A stretch of 64,000 nucleotides of DNA from Rhodovulum sulfidophilum DSM 1374 (GCF_001633165.1 NZ_CP015418.1:1922001-1986000); one strand, 5' to 3'; positions 24,923-36,065 are shown, counted from the stretch's first letter. The notes: generated from the sequence alone by a model not told the origin. Program-made: numbers and translations.

Positions 24923-25069
24923 GCATTGTCCTCCCGAAGGGCTCACGTTGGCGTTAATTCGCCCGAAGTGTCGGAAAGGTCAATGCCCGGTCCCGTTCCT
25001 GCCCCTTTTCATCGCCTTTCCGCCGCACTAGTGTCTCGGCCCGACAGAGATCCCGAGGAGGAACCGGCC

Positions 25070-25576
25070 ATGGCCGAGATCAAGGACCCCGAGAACACCA
25101 TCATCATGGAGCTGAAGGGGGGCCGCGTCACCATCGCGCTTCTGCCCGAGGTCGCGCCCAAGCATGTCGAGCGGATGAAGGCGCTCGCCCGGGCCGGAGC
25201 CTATGACAATGTGGTGTTTCACCGCGTGATCGAGGGCTTCATGGCCCAGACCGGCGATGTGGCGCATGGCAATGCCGAGAAGGACTACAACCCCCGCCGC
25301 GCCGGGACGGGCGGGTCCGATCTGCCCGACCTGCCCGCCGAATTCTCCAAGCTGCCGCATGACCGCGGCACCCTGGGCGCGGCGCGCTCCGCGAATCCGA
25401 ACTCGGCCAATTCGCAGTTCTTCATCAACTTCTCCGACAACCATTTCCTCAACGGCCAGTACACCGTCTATGGCCGCGTCATCGAGGGCATGGAGCATGT
25501 CGACGCCATTGTCCGGGGCGAGCCCCCGGCCGATCCCGACCGCATGATCAGCGTCAAGGTGGCAGCGGATGCGTAA
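25070..25576 (+). CDS. Cytoplasmic peptidyl-prolyl cis-trans isomerase, cyclophilin type
   Basis: A 168-residue cyclophilin without signal peptide. DNVVFHRVIEGFMAQTGDVA contains the active-site Arg/Phe/Gln pattern; ARSANPNSANSQFFINFSDN and FLNGQYTVYGRVIEGMEHVD complete the fold. GAGGAGGAACCGG gives a strong ribosome-binding site at ATG 25070. It overlaps a second cyclophilin gene by eight bases, so the pair probably arose by duplication, one copy acting in the cytoplasm and one in the periplasm. Confidence 0.93.
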   Translation: MAEIKDPENTIIMELKGGRVTIALLPEVAPKHVERMKALARAGAYDNVVFHRVIEGFMAQTGDVAHGNAEKDYNPRRAGTGGSDLPDLPAEFSKLPHDRGTLGAARSANPNSANSQFFINFSDNHFLNGQYTVYGRVIEGMEHVDAIVRGEPPADPDRMISVKVAADA

Positions 25577-26120
25577 GCTTCTGGTCGCGCTGCTCTGCAC
25601 GCTTGCAGGCCCGGCGCTGGCGACGGGGCTCGATATCCAGATCGCGGGCGAGGGGGCGAATGGCACGGTCCATGTCGAGCTGTTGGACGATGTCGCCCCC
25701 GATCATGTCCAGCGCATCACCGAGCTGGCCCGCGAGGGCGCCTATGACGACGTCGTCTTTCACCGGGTGATCGACGGGTTCATGGCCCAGACCGGCGATG
25801 TCGAATTCGGCAAGTTCGGCATGGACATGCGCCGCGCCGGCACCGGCGGGTCCGACCGCCCCGATCTCAAGGCCGAATTCTCGGACGAGAGCTTCGATCG
25901 CGGCGTGGTCGGCATGGCGCGCTCGGCCAATCCCGACTCGGCCAATTCGCAGTTCTTCATCATGTTCGCTCCGGCGCCGCATCTGAACGGCCAGTACACG
26001 GTCGTCGGCCGGGTGACCGAGGGCATGGACGTGGTCGATGCGATCAAGCGCGGCACGGGCCGGAACGGCGAGGTGATGGGCCAGCCCGACCGCATGGTCA
26101 AGGTCAGCGTCACCGACTGA
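25569..26120 (+). CDS. Periplasmic peptidyl-prolyl cis-trans isomerase, cyclophilin type
   Basis: A 183-residue cyclophilin with a Sec signal peptide (MRKLLVALLCTLAGPALATG, cleavage after Ala near residue 18). The same active-site stretches are present as in the upstream copy (DDVVFHRVIDGFMAQTGDVE; SANPDSANSQFFIMF). It would help fold outer-membrane and periplasmic proteins. Start codon lies eight bases inside the upstream gene, which has no separate promoter. A strong terminator follows at 26171. Confidence 0.93.
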   Translation: MRKLLVALLCTLAGPALATGLDIQIAGEGANGTVHVELLDDVAPDHVQRITELAREGAYDDVVFHRVIDGFMAQTGDVEFGKFGMDMRRAGTGGSDRPDLKAEFSDESFDRGVVGMARSANPDSANSQFFIMFAPAPHLNGQYTVVGRVTEGMDVVDAIKRGTGRNGEVMGQPDRMVKVSVTD

Positions 26121-26164
26121 GGCGCGCCGCGCCTGGAAACTGGAGGCGCGCCGCGCCTGGAAAC
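26121..26164. repeat. Two tandem copies of a 24-base unit
   Basis: GGCGCGCCGCGCCTGGAAAC occurs at 26121-26140 and again at 26145-26164, a period of 24 bases, directly after the cyclophilin stop and before its terminator. The GGCGCGCC core is itself palindromic. Confidence 0.85.
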
Positions 26165-26170
26165 GAAAAC

Positions 26171-26200
26171 GGGCGGGGCCATCTGGCCTCGCCCTTTTTT
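26171..26200 (+). terminator. Intrinsic terminator after the cyclophilin genes
   Basis: GGGCGGGGCCA pairs with TGGCCTCGCCC (one G-U pair) across a two-base loop, followed by TTTTTT. Confidence 0.88.
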
Positions 26201-26238
26201 CGTGCCTTGAGCTGCCGCTCCGGGGCCTGAAGACAAGG

Positions 26239-26266
26239 GCGCCGCGCGGGTTTCCCGGCGCGGCGC
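26239..26266 (-). terminator. Hairpin after tyrS
   Basis: GCGCCGCGC-GGG pairs with CCC-G-GCGCGGCGC over a TTT loop, 25 bases beyond the tyrS stop on the minus strand. In that direction only CCCTTGTCTT follows, so termination efficiency may be low. Confidence 0.5.
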
Positions 26267-26290
26267 GTCTTTTCCCGGTGGCCTTCGGGC

Positions 26291-27544
26291 TCAGCCGTCC
26301 AGCCGCACCAGGGCGTGGCGCTTCTTGCCTGCCGACAGCTTGATCGGCTCGGCCAGCATCGCGGCATCGACCATCAGCCCGGCATCGGTCAGCGGCGCGT
26401 CATTCAGCCGCGCGCCGCCCTCGGCGATCAGCCGCTTGGCCTCCTTGCCCGATTTGGCAAGCCCGGCCCGGGTGAGGAGCTGCGCCACCGAAATGCCCTC
26501 GGCCAGCTCGCCTGCGCCCAGGGCGACCGTCGGCAGATCCTCGCCCGTCCCGCCCTTCTCGAACACCTCGCGGGCGGTGGCCTCGGCAGCCTCGGCCGCG
26601 GCGCGGCCATGGGCCAGCGCCGTCACCTCGTTGGCCAGCACGATCTTGGCATCGTTGATTTCCGATCCCGCCAGCGCGCCCAGTCGTTCGCATTCCTCGA
26701 CCGGCAGCTCGGTATAAAGCTTGAGGAACCGGCCGACATCGGCATCGGTGGTGTTGCGCCAGAACTGCCAGAACTCGTAGGGGCTCAGCATGTCGCCGTT
26801 CAGCCAGATCGCGCCGCCCTGGCTCTTGCCCATCTTGCGGCCATCCGAGGTGGTCAAAAGCGGCGAGGTCAGCCCGTAGACCTCGCTTTCGAGGATGCGG
26901 CGGGTCAGGTCGATGCCGTTGACGATATTCCCCCACTGATCCGAGCCGCCCATCTGCAACCGGCAGCCGTAGCGGCGGTTGAGTTCGAGGAAGTCATAGG
27001 CCTGCAGGATCATGTAGTTGAATTCGAGAAAGCTCAGCGACTGTTCCCGGTCGAGCCGCGACTTGACCGAGTCGAAGCTCAGCATCCGGTTGACCGAGAA
27101 ATGCCGGCCGATATCGCGCAGGAAGTCGAGATAGTTGAGCCCGTCCAGCCATTCGGCGTTGTTCAGCATCAAGGCGTCGGTCGGCCCTTCGCCATAGTCG
27201 AGGTATTTGGCGAAGACGTCCTTGAGCCCGGCGATATTGGCGTCGATCTGTTCGGGGGTCAGCAGCGGCCGTTCATCCGAGCGGAACGAGGGATCGCCCA
27301 CCTTGGTGGTGCCGCCGCCCATCAGGGTGATCGGCCGGTGGCCCGTCTTCTGCAGCCAGCGCAGCATCATGATGTTGAGCAGATGCCCGACATGCAGCGA
27401 CGCCGCGGTGGCGTCATAACCGATATAGGTCGTGACCACCCCCGTCGACAGAGCCTCGTCCAGGCCCTGATAATCGGTGCAGTCGGCCAGGAAGCCGCGT
27501 TCGATCATCACGCGCAGGAAGTCCGATTTCGGGTGGTAGGTCAT
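26291..27544 (-). CDS. tyrS: Tyrosyl-tRNA synthetase
   Basis: A 417-residue class I synthetase. The HIGH motif is HVGHLLNIM (about 52-60), the KMSKS loop is [10 protein letters not shown], and [15 protein letters not shown] plus [13 protein letters not shown] line the tyrosine site. The last 65 residues form an S4-like RNA-binding domain ([18 protein letters not shown]). The ATG at 27544 is followed by [12 protein letters not shown], the normal TyrS start; the frame upstream to 28840 is antisense to anmK. It is transcribed divergently from anmK. Confidence 0.96.
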   Translation of the reverse strand: MTYHPKSDFLRVMIERGFLADCTDYQGLDEALSTGVVTTYIGYDATAASLHVGHLLNIMMLRWLQKTGHRPITLMGGGTTKVGDPSFRSDERPLLTPEQIDANIAGLKDVFAKYLDYGEGPTDALMLNNAEWLDGLNYLDFLRDIGRHFSVNRMLSFDSVKSRLDREQSLSFLEFNYMILQAYDFLELNRRYGCRLQMGGSDQWGNIVNGIDLTRRILESEVYGLTSPLLTTSDGRKMGKSQGGAIWLNGDMLSPYEFWQFWRNTTDADVGRFLKLYTELPVEECERLGALAGSEINDAKIVLANEVTALAHGRAAAEAAEATAREVFEKGGTGEDLPTVALGAGELAEGISVAQLLTRAGLAKSGKEAKRLIAEGGARLNDAPLTDAGLMVDAAMLAEPIKLSAGKKRHALVRLDG

Positions 27545-27570
27545 TGCCTCTTGTCCCTTGGGTTCACATT

Positions 27571-27590
27571 CCGCCGTGATATATCGGCGG
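27571..27590. promoter_or_regulatory. Inverted repeat between tyrS and anmK
   Basis: CCGCCGTGATATATCGGCGG is a six-base inverted repeat around an AT-rich centre, in the 66-base divergent gap. The ATAT centre could contain a -10 element for either gene. Confidence 0.4.
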
Positions 27591-27610
27591 CAGGCAGTAA
27601 GGGAAAGACC

Positions 27611-28705
27611 ATGATGCAGACCGGTCCGGTGCGGGCCTTGGGAACCATGTCGGGCACCTCGCTCGACGGTGTCGACGTGGCCCTGGTCGAGACCGATGGC
27701 GAGACGCTCGCGGGCTTCGGCGCCACCGGCTACCGGCCCTATGCGCCGGAAGAACGCGCGGTGCTGGCCGCGGCGCTCGGCCGCTGGCCGGGCGAGCCGG
27801 GCGTGGCCGAGGCGGCGCGGGTGGTCGAGGCGGCGCATCGCGCGGCGATGGCGCCTTTCGCCGGGGCGGCGCTTGCCGGGATGCATGGCCAGACCCTGGC
27901 ACATGACCCGGGCGGCCGCGGAACCCATCAGGCGGGCGACGGGGCCGGACTTGCCCGCGCGCTCGGGATGCCGGTGGTCTGGGATTTCCGCAGTGCCGAT
28001 GTGGCGGCGGGCGGGCAGGGGGCGCCGCTGGCGCCTTTCTTCCATTTCGCCTGCGCGCGCCGGGCCGGGCTGAGCGCGCCGGTGGCCTTCCTCAATCTCG
28101 GCGGCGTCGGCAATCTCACGCTGGTCGATCCGACCCGCGACCGGCCCGAGGCCGAAGGCGCGCTTCTGGCCTTCGATACCGGCCCGGCCAATGCGCCGAT
28201 CGACGATCTGCTTCGTTCCCGCTGCGGCCAGCCTTGCGACCGCGACGGCGCGCTGGCAGGCGGCGGCAGGATCGACGATGCCGTGCTGACCGAGTTCCTC
28301 GCCCATCCCTATTTCCGCAAGCCGCCACCGAAATCTCTCGACCGGAACGATTTCGCGGGGCTGCTCGACGCGGTGGCGGGCTGTAGCGATGCCGATGCCG
28401 CTGCCACGCTGACGGCGGCCGTCGCGGCGACGGTGGCGGTCGGGGTCGGGCTCTGCCCGCACCGTCCTGCCCGGCTGCTGGTCACGGGCGGCGGGCGGCG
28501 GAACCCGGTCCTGATGCGGATGATCGCCGAACGGACGGGGCTTGCGGCCGAGCCGGTCGAGGCGCTGGGGTTCGATGGCGACATGCTCGAGGCGCAGGCT
28601 TTCGCCTTTCTTGCGGTGCGGGTGGCCCGCGGCCTGCCGACCTCCTGCCCCGGAACGACCGGCGTCGCCCGGCCGGTCTCTGGCGGACGGATCTCGCAGC
28701 CCTGA
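27611..28705 (+). CDS. anmK: Anhydro-N-acetylmuramic acid kinase
   Basis: A 364-residue AnmK, which phosphorylates and opens anhydro-MurNAc released from recycled peptidoglycan. Diagnostic motifs: [20 protein letters not shown] at the start, [52 protein letters not shown] and a late [13 protein letters not shown]. AnmK next to tyrS is a very common gene pair in proteobacteria, which supports the call. GGGAAAGACC precedes the ATG. Confidence 0.95.
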   Translation: MMQTGPVRALGTMSGTSLDGVDVALVETDGETLAGFGATGYRPYAPEERAVLAAALGRWPGEPGVAEAARVVEAAHRAAMAPFAGAALAGMHGQTLAHDPGGRGTHQAGDGAGLARALGMPVVWDFRSADVAAGGQGAPLAPFFHFACARRAGLSAPVAFLNLGGVGNLTLVDPTRDRPEAEGALLAFDTGPANAPIDDLLRSRCGQPCDRDGALAGGGRIDDAVLTEFLAHPYFRKPPPKSLDRNDFAGLLDAVAGCSDADAAATLTAAVAATVAVGVGLCPHRPARLLVTGGGRRNPVLMRMIAERTGLAAEPVEALGFDGDMLEAQAFAFLAVRVARGLPTSCPGTTGVARPVSGGRISQP

Positions 28706-28722
28706 GTGTCGGGCCCGCGGTA

Positions 28723-29151
28723 TCAGGCCCGCGGGATGTCGAAATCGGGCGGCGCCATCTCGAATCCCTCGAAGCGAAAGCCCGGGCTGACCGTGCAACT
28801 GACCAGCGTCCAGGCCCCGAGCGGCCGCGCGGCCTGCCACTGGCCCGCGGGCACCACCGCCTGCGGCCGCGCGCCTGCCGTCAGATCGGGCCCGAGCACA
28901 AGCTCCCGGGCAGGGCCTGCCGCGGTCGCGGCAAGGCTCAGCTCAAGCGGGTCGCCCGCGTGATACAGCCAGATCTCGTCGGCATCGACCCGGTGCCAGT
29001 GGCTCCGCTGGCCTTCGGTGAGCAAGTAGTAGATGGCGGTCCCGGAGGGGCGGCCACCGGGCGCGGCCGGGGCGACCCAGGTTTCGCGGTACCAGCCGCC
29101 CTCGGGATGGGGCGCCAGACCGAGCGTCGCGATGATCTCTTCGGCTGTCAT
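28723..29151 (-). CDS. DUF985 cupin-like protein
   Basis: A 142-residue protein of the DUF985 cupin family: [40 protein letters not shown] and [11 protein letters not shown] contain the histidine/glutamate metal-site pattern, and [17 protein letters not shown] is the usual C-terminal signature. The enzymatic role of the family is not established. It is convergent with anmK, with an 17-base gap and no clear terminator. Confidence 0.85.
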   Translation of the reverse strand: MTAEEIIATLGLAPHPEGGWYRETWVAPAAPGGRPSGTAIYYLLTEGQRSHWHRVDADEIWLYHAGDPLELSLAATAAGPARELVLGPDLTAGARPQAVVPAGQWQAARPLGAWTLVSCTVSPGFRFEGFEMAPPDFDIPRA

Positions 29152-29467
29152 GGCCCGACCCTACGTCCGCGCCCGTCCTGCGCAAAGCGGTTTCATGGCC
29201 AGAGCGGCGGTCATCGGCGGCGGCTATCCGGAGCCTTGGGAGGGGGCAACCGCATCCGAAGCCGTCGGCCAGCCTTCGCCGGAGCGGCGGCCGAAGAGCG
29301 CGAGAAGGCGATGAATCCCGGTGCGAAAGGTGATAAGAGGCAGGCCGTCACGACACTGGAAAACGCGCGGAACCGTCTCCGCAAGCTGCATCTTCGGGAA
29401 CGGCGATCCGGAACCGGGTCGGCGGCGCTTTCCTGTTGTCGCCATGCAAGGGGAATGAAGAACAAGC
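29152..29467. other. Intergenic region without a recognised gene
   Basis: This 316-base stretch separates the DUF985 gene from the small gene at 29468. Open frames here are short or continue out of neighbouring shadows, and none has a good ribosome-binding site plus protein-like composition. It probably holds the promoters of both flanking genes; I see no strong -35/-10 pair. Confidence 0.5.
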
Positions 29468-29707
29468 ATGACACAGGAAGATACCGCGCCATCTCAGCGC
29501 GAAACATTGTCGAGCGACGATATTGTGTCGCGAATACTGGGGTTTACCCTTTTCTGCATGGGGTTTTCACGCGCCCCGGCTGACCAGGTCGCACGCGGTC
29601 GCGGCTGGCTGGACGAGGCCGGGCAGCCCACTGCCGACGGGAAGGCTCTGATCGAGGCCCTCATGAGCCGTGATTCGGCCTATGGCATCTACAAGATGGT
29701 ATACTGA
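29468..29707 (+). CDS. Small protein of unknown function
   Basis: A 79-residue acidic soluble protein (start MTQEDTAPSQRETLSSDDIV, then SRILGFTLFCMGFSRAP). No signal peptide; one moderately hydrophobic helix, ILGFTLFCMGFS, could be buried or membrane-touching. The second half (GRGWLDEAGQPTADGKALIE) looks like a folded two-helix unit. I do not recognise the family. Protein-like composition, ATG start and isolation between eno and the DUF985 gene support a real gene; the ribosome-binding site (AAGGGGAATGAAG) is somewhat distant. Confidence 0.65.
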   Translation: MTQEDTAPSQRETLSSDDIVSRILGFTLFCMGFSRAPADQVARGRGWLDEAGQPTADGKALIEALMSRDSAYGIYKMVY

Positions 29708-29761
29708 TGTAGACAAAGCCCCGCAAGCCCGATCTGCGACCGCGCGTCGCGGGTCGGCAGG

Positions 29762-29791
29762 AAAAAGGCGCGTGCCCCGAAGGGCCGCGCC
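29762..29791 (-). terminator. Intrinsic terminator of eno
   Basis: On the minus strand GGCGCG-GCCC, a TTCG loop and GGGC-A-CGCGCC form the stem, followed by TTTTT: a UUCG-capped Rho-independent terminator 26 bases after the eno stop. Confidence 0.85.
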
Positions 29792-29817
29792 TTTGTCGTT
29801 TCGAGAGGCGGTGAAGC

Positions 29818-31143
<1,326 letters not shown>

Positions 31144-32019
31144 CTAGCGTCCGGCGCGGCGAAGGGAAAGGGCGCGTTCGCGCCAGAGGGTATAGAGCCC
31201 CGAAGAGATGATCACGGCGGCCCCGACCAGGGTCATCGTGTCGGGATGCTCGCCGAAGGCGGCCATGGCGATGACGAGGGCGAAGATCAGCCGCGTATAA
31301 CGGAAGGGCGTCACCACCGCGACATCGCCGATCCGCATGGCCTCGACGATGGCGTAATAGCCCGAGACCCCCATCACCAGCGCCCCCAGAAGCGACAGCG
31401 CGTCGGTGCGGTCGATCGCCACCGGCCCCTGGACGAATGTCATCATCACCAGTCCGATCGGCACCAGCATGAAGAAGCCATAGGCCGACAGCTGCAGCGA
31501 GCCCACATTGCGCGGCGTGGCCCGGGTCGCGAGATCGCGCAGCGCCAGTCCGAAGACCGCGACCACCGCGAAGATCGAGGCCGGTTCGAAACCGTCGAGC
31601 CCGGGGCGCACGACGATCAGGACGCCGGCGAACCCGACAGAGATCGCGGTCCAGCGCCGCCAGCCGACCTGCGCCCCCATGAACAGGGCTGCGCCCAGCG
31701 TGACGGCCAGCGGGGTCGCCTGCAGGATGGCCGAGGCCGAGGCCAGCGGCGTCAGCGCGATGGCGGTGACATAGCAGAGCGTGCCGACGATCTCGCCCGA
31801 ATTGCGCAACAGGACGGGGCGGCTCAAGAGCGCCCGCGACCACAGCCGCTGGCCGCGCCGAAGCGCCATCAGCGCGAAGATGATCCCCCCGCCCATGCCC
31901 AGAAGCGTGAGGATCTGCCCGATCGGCAGCGTGGCGGCCACCTTCTTGACGAACATGTCCTCAAGGGCAAACGCGGCCATTGCCGCGACCATCAGCATGA
32001 TGCCGCGCATGTTGTCCAT
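31144..32019 (-). CDS. EamA/DMT-family membrane transporter
   Basis: A 291-residue inner-membrane protein with about ten hydrophobic helices in two repeated EamA halves (first half GIMLMVAAMAAFALEDMFVK; second YAIVEAMRIGDVAVVTPFRY). Drug/metabolite transporter superfamily members export amino acids, metabolites or riboflavin-like compounds; the substrate cannot be read from sequence. It lies 48 bases upstream of eno on the same strand, but with a promoter-sized gap to zntB. Confidence 0.85.
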   Translation of the reverse strand: MDNMRGIMLMVAAMAAFALEDMFVKKVAATLPIGQILTLLGMGGGIIFALMALRRGQRLWSRALLSRPVLLRNSGEIVGTLCYVTAIALTPLASASAILQATPLAVTLGAALFMGAQVGWRRWTAISVGFAGVLIVVRPGLDGFEPASIFAVVAVFGLALRDLATRATPRNVGSLQLSAYGFFMLVPIGLVMMTFVQGPVAIDRTDALSLLGALVMGVSGYYAIVEAMRIGDVAVVTPFRYTRLIFALVIAMAAFGEHPDTMTLVGAAVIISSGLYTLWRERALSLRRAGR

Positions 32020-32123
32020 TTTTCAGGCGTCCTCAGGAAAGGGTGTCTGTCCCGATTATCGGGCCGGGGCGCGGGAGGGAAGTGAAATCGCCATCTGCCC
32101 GGCCCGCCGGGCAAGGCCCGGGC

Positions 32124-33104
32124 TCAAAGCCAGCGCAGCAGGCGGAACAGCGCCAGCAGCCCGAGCGCCAGGGCCACATTCGCCGCCGAGAGCAGCGCGA
32201 AGGCCCAGGGGCTGGCGGTGCCCGGCATGCCTGCGACATTCACCCCGAACAGCCCGGTCAGGAACCCGAGCGGCAGGAAGATCGCCGCCACCACCGACAG
32301 CACATAGCCGTTCCGCGCCATCGCCGTGCCGCGCTGGCCTTCCAGATGGTCGTGCAGCGCCACCAGCCGCGCCGTCACCGCGTCGAGCTCCTCGACGGTG
32401 CGCGCCGCGCGGTTCGCGCTCTCGCCAAGGAGGATGCGCGCCTCGGCATCGATCAGCCCGGGCCCGCTCGAGCCTTCCGAAAGGCGGACCAGCGCCTCGC
32501 GCTGCGGCCCGGCATGGCGGCGCAGCCGGATCGCCTTGCGGCGCAGCGATGCCAGCCCGTCGGCCGCGTCGTCCTCCTCGCGCTCGAGGATGGCCTCCTC
32601 CAGCGCGTCGGTCTGGTCCTCAAGCTCGACCGAGACCGCCTCCAGCCGGTCGGTCAGCCCCTCGGCTATTTCGGCGAGGAAGGCGCCGGGGGAGGCCGGA
32701 GCGGTACCGCTCTCGGCCGCGCGACGCAGGTCGTCGAGCGCGAAGACCTTGCTTCGGCGCACGCTGACCACCAGTCCGGGGCCGACCCAGAGCCGAAGCG
32801 AGACCATGTCCTCGGGCTCGGCGCCGGGATTGAGGTTGACGCCCCGCATGTTGACGACGAGCCCGCCTTCGAGCGAGGTGCAGCGCGGCCGGGTTTCGGT
32901 CTGGACGATCGCGGCGGCGGCCACGACCGGCAGATGCGCCTCGGTCCAGTCGACCAGCGCCGGGTCGGTCAGTGCGAAATGCAGCCAGCGCCAGGCCGCG
33001 CCGGGGCCGGGTGCCGCGTCGGGCCAGGGGTCGGCAACCGGCCTTGTGCTGCCGTCGGGGCCGATATCGAAGGCGGCAAGCGGCTGGAGAGGGGCCGTGC
33101 TCAT
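32124..33104 (-). CDS. zntB: Zinc transporter ZntB (CorA superfamily)
   Basis: A 326-residue CorA-fold protein: large cytoplasmic N-terminal domain with coiled helices (LTDRLEAVSVELEDQTDALE) and two C-terminal transmembrane helices. The pore signature is GVNVAGMPG instead of CorA GMN-x-P, the ZntB type, and FLTGLFGVNV precedes it. It is expected to move Zn2+ across the inner membrane. Start lies two bases downstream of the nhaP stop, so both are co-transcribed. Confidence 0.85.
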   Translation of the reverse strand: MSTAPLQPLAAFDIGPDGSTRPVADPWPDAAPGPGAAWRWLHFALTDPALVDWTEAHLPVVAAAAIVQTETRPRCTSLEGGLVVNMRGVNLNPGAEPEDMVSLRLWVGPGLVVSVRRSKVFALDDLRRAAESGTAPASPGAFLAEIAEGLTDRLEAVSVELEDQTDALEEAILEREEDDAADGLASLRRKAIRLRRHAGPQREALVRLSEGSSGPGLIDAEARILLGESANRAARTVEELDAVTARLVALHDHLEGQRGTAMARNGYVLSVVAAIFLPLGFLTGLFGVNVAGMPGTASPWAFALLSAANVALALGLLALFRLLRWL

Positions 33105-33106
33105 GC

Positions 33107-34372
33107 CTAGACCAGTTCGGGTTCGCGGCTGAACCGGCGGGCAAGCGCGCCCACCGTCAGCCCCTGCACGAGGATCGAGAAGACCACGATCACGTAGGTC
33201 GCGGTCAATATCAGCGGCTTCCAGTCGCTTTCCGGCAGGCTCAGTGCCAGCGCGACCGAGATCCCGCCCTTGAGCCCGCCCCAGGTCATGATCGGGATGG
33301 TGCCGCGGTCAAAGCCCTGACGGCGCCCGATCAGCAGCACCGGCACAGCGACCGAGACCAGCCGCGCCAGCAGCGCCAGCGCCACCGCCCCGACCAGCGT
33401 CGCGATGCCGTCAAGCGCGAAGGCCACCGCGAAGACCTCGATGCCGATCAGCAGGAACAGCACCGCGTTGAGGATCTCGTCGATCATCTTCCAGAACGCA
33501 TCGACATATTTCCGGGTTTCCTCGGACATGCCGTATTTCATGCCGACATGGCCGATCATCAGTCCCGCCACCACCGCCATGATCGGCGCCGAGACCCCGG
33601 CGGCCACCGCAAGCTCGTAGCCGCCGAAGGCCAGCGCCAGCGTGATCAGGACCTCGAGCGCGTAATCGTCGATCCGGCGCATGACGCGGAAGGTCAGCCA
33701 GCCCAGCACCCCGCCCAGAACCGCGCCGCCCACCGCCTCGCGCAGGAACAGGATGGCGGCCGCCGCCGCCGCGCTGTCGCCCGCCGCCGCGCCATGGCCG
33801 TCATGGGCCGAGGGGAAGGCGAGCCCGACAAGGATCAGGAAGACCACATAGGCCACGCCGTCATTGAACAGGCTCTCGCCCGCGATGGTGGTTTCCAGAG
33901 ACCGGCTCAGCCTTGCGTCGCGCAGCACGCCCAGCACCGCGACCGGGTCGGTCGGCGAGACGATGGCGCCGAACAGCACCGCCAGCAAAAGCGGCATGCC
34001 GGTCAGCCAGGAGAAGCCGACCCCCACCACCGCGACCGACAGCGCCACCCCGATGGTGGCCATGATGAAGACGCTGGGTGCCTGGGCGCGCAGGTCTTCC
34101 ACCTTCACATGCAGCGCCCCGGCAAAGAGCAGCAGCCCCAGCATGCCTTCCAGCAACGTGTCCGAGAAGTCGATCCCCCGTACCAGCCCGGTCAGGCTGT
34201 CGCCGATCCCGAGCCCGGGCATCAGCGCGTCGAGCGCCATCGCCGAAAGCGAGACGATCAGGGCCACCAGCAGGATGCCGATGGCCTGGGGCAGGCGCAG
34301 GAGAAAGTAGTTTATCGTGCCGAAAAGCGCGGCCAGCACGATCAGAAGCGAGGCGATCTGCAGCAGGGACAT
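33107..34372 (-). CDS. Na+/H+ antiporter, NhaP/CPA1 family
   Basis: A 421-residue inner-membrane antiporter with about twelve transmembrane segments. The ion-binding region [20 protein letters not shown], with its Asp-Pro, and the following [20 protein letters not shown] are typical of CPA1. [19 protein letters not shown] is the second conserved segment. It would exchange Na+ (or K+) for H+, relevant to a marine-type phototroph. First gene of a two-gene unit with zntB. Confidence 0.9.
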   Translation of the reverse strand: MSLLQIASLLIVLAALFGTINYFLLRLPQAIGILLVALIVSLSAMALDALMPGLGIGDSLTGLVRGIDFSDTLLEGMLGLLLFAGALHVKVEDLRAQAPSVFIMATIGVALSVAVVGVGFSWLTGMPLLLAVLFGAIVSPTDPVAVLGVLRDARLSRSLETTIAGESLFNDGVAYVVFLILVGLAFPSAHDGHGAAAGDSAAAAAAILFLREAVGGAVLGGVLGWLTFRVMRRIDDYALEVLITLALAFGGYELAVAAGVSAPIMAVVAGLMIGHVGMKYGMSEETRKYVDAFWKMIDEILNAVLFLLIGIEVFAVAFALDGIATLVGAVALALLARLVSVAVPVLLIGRRQGFDRGTIPIMTWGGLKGGISVALALSLPESDWKPLILTATYVIVVFSILVQGLTVGALARRFSREPELV

Positions 34373-34501
34373 GCCGTGGTCCAGAGGTCGGGGGTGAGAG
34401 TCGGAAACATCGGGTCGCCGACATGGCTAGCCCGAACTCCGGACGGGGCAAAGCGGAATATCCCGGGCCCACGCGCGCCTCCCCGGGATGCGGGCCCAGG
34501 A

Positions 34502-35941
34502 TCAGGTGCCGCAGAAGGTCTGCAGCACCTCTTCGCCGGCGGCGGGCGGGTCACGCAGGTCGTCGGCGCCGGTCTGGCTGTCGAAGGGGCGTTCCAGCAC
34601 GTGCTGCAGGCGCTGGAACGGGCCGAGATCGCCCCCGGTCGCGGCCGAGATCGCCGCCTCGATCCTGTGGTTGCGCGGAATATAGGCCGGGTTCGCGGCG
34701 CGCATCCGGGTCTCGGCCTCTGCCTGCGGCGTATTCTCGCGGGCAAGCCGGGCCTGCCAGCGCCCGGCCCAGGCCTCGAAGCCCGCGCGGTCGCCGAGGC
34801 CCGCTCCGGGACGGCCCTCGGCGAGATCGCGGAAGCTGTTGGTGAAATCGGCCCGCTCGGCGGCCATGAGATCCAGAAGCCCGTGGATCAGTTCGGCATC
34901 TTCGGGCTCGGCCCCGGCCAGCCCGATCTTGGGGCGGAACACGTCGAGCCAGGCCGCCTTGAAAAGGTCGGGAAAGCCGTGCATCGCGGCGGTCGCTTCC
35001 TCGATCGCGCGGTCGCGGTCCGGATCGATCAGCGGCAACAGGGCACTGGCCAGCTGCGCCAGGTTCCAGGCGACGATATCGGCCTGGCGCGCATAGGCAT
35101 AGCGGCCATAGGCGTCGATCGAACTGTAGACCTGCTCGGGCCGATAGCCGTCCATGAAGGCGCAGGGGCCGTAATCTATGGTTTCGCCCGCAACCGAGGT
35201 ATTGTCGGTGTTCATCACGCCATGGATGAAGCCCACGCCCATCCATTGCGCGACCAGTCGCGCCTGCGCGGCCAGCACGGCGCGGAGCATATCAAGCACG
35301 GTTTCCGTCTCGGGGTAATGACGGGCCATCACATGGCGCGCCAGCGCCTCTAGCGCGTCGGTATCCTGACGCGCCGCGAAATACTGGAAGGTGCCGACGC
35401 GGATATGGCTCGCCGCGACCCGGGTCAGCACCGCGCCGGGCCGGACTGTCTCGCGGATCACCGTCTCTCCGGTCTCGACCGCGGCCAGCGCCCGGGTGGT
35501 CGGAATGCCAAGCGCATGCATCGCTTCGGAGACCAGATATTCCCGCAGCACCGGGCCGAGCCAGGCCCGACCGTCGCCCATCCGCGAATAGGGGGTGCGG
35601 CCCGCGCCCTTGAGCTGGATGTCATGGCGGCTGCCATCGGGCGCCAGGATCTCGCCCAGCAGGATCGCCCGGCCATCGCCGAGCCGGGGCACGAAGCCGC
35701 CGAACTGATGCCCGGCATAGACCTGCGCCAGCGGATCTGCGCCGTCGGGCAGCCGGTTGCCTGCCAGCATCCGGACGCCGTCTTCCGAGGCCAGCGCGGC
35801 GGGATCGAGGCCGAGCGTCTCGGCCAGCGCGCTGTTGAGCGCGATCAGGCGCGGCGCGCGCACCGGTTGGGGCGGTTGGCGGCTGTAGAACCGTTCGGGA
35901 AGGCGGGCATAGGAATTGTCGAAGCGGATCGAAAGGGTCAT
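34502..35941 (-). CDS. selO: SelO/YdiU protein adenylyltransferase
   Basis: A 479-residue SelO pseudokinase, which transfers AMP rather than phosphate to target proteins in redox regulation. Landmarks are [40 protein letters not shown] and [20 protein letters not shown], the last holding the catalytic and metal-binding residues. The C-terminus FCGT retains a cysteine in the place where eukaryotic SelO has selenocysteine. ATG 35941 ([19 protein letters not shown]) is the usual start; 17 upstream codons are not supported. Confidence 0.93.
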   Translation of the reverse strand: MTLSIRFDNSYARLPERFYSRQPPQPVRAPRLIALNSALAETLGLDPAALASEDGVRMLAGNRLPDGADPLAQVYAGHQFGGFVPRLGDGRAILLGEILAPDGSRHDIQLKGAGRTPYSRMGDGRAWLGPVLREYLVSEAMHALGIPTTRALAAVETGETVIRETVRPGAVLTRVAASHIRVGTFQYFAARQDTDALEALARHVMARHYPETETVLDMLRAVLAAQARLVAQWMGVGFIHGVMNTDNTSVAGETIDYGPCAFMDGYRPEQVYSSIDAYGRYAYARQADIVAWNLAQLASALLPLIDPDRDRAIEEATAAMHGFPDLFKAAWLDVFRPKIGLAGAEPEDAELIHGLLDLMAAERADFTNSFRDLAEGRPGAGLGDRAGFEAWAGRWQARLARENTPQAEAETRMRAANPAYIPRNHRIEAAISAATGGDLGPFQRLQHVLERPFDSQTGADDLRDPPAAGEEVLQTFCGT

Positions 35942-35994
35942 GCCGGCCAGATAGGCCGCGCGCCGGGGCTTTCCAGCGGGGCGTGATGACAACG

Positions 35995-36025
35995 AAAAGG
36001 CCCCCGGACGAGCGCCGGAGGCCTT
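35995..36025 (-). terminator. Intrinsic terminator of the VPLPA-CTERM gene
   Basis: On the minus strand GGCCTCCGG and CCGGGGGCC pair with one G-U/bulge position around a six-base loop, followed by TTTTCGTT. It separates the VPLPA-CTERM gene from selO. Confidence 0.75.
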
Positions 36026-36065
36026 GCGTGTCGGGACGACGGAACCTGACGGTTCGCGGCGGTCC

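Noticed and set aside
26121..26164. CRISPR array
   Set aside because: Only two repeat copies with a four-base spacing; no spacers and no cas genes.
26291..28840. TyrS as an 849-residue fusion protein
   Set aside because: The extra N-terminal part is antisense to anmK; TyrS homology begins at the ATG at 27544.
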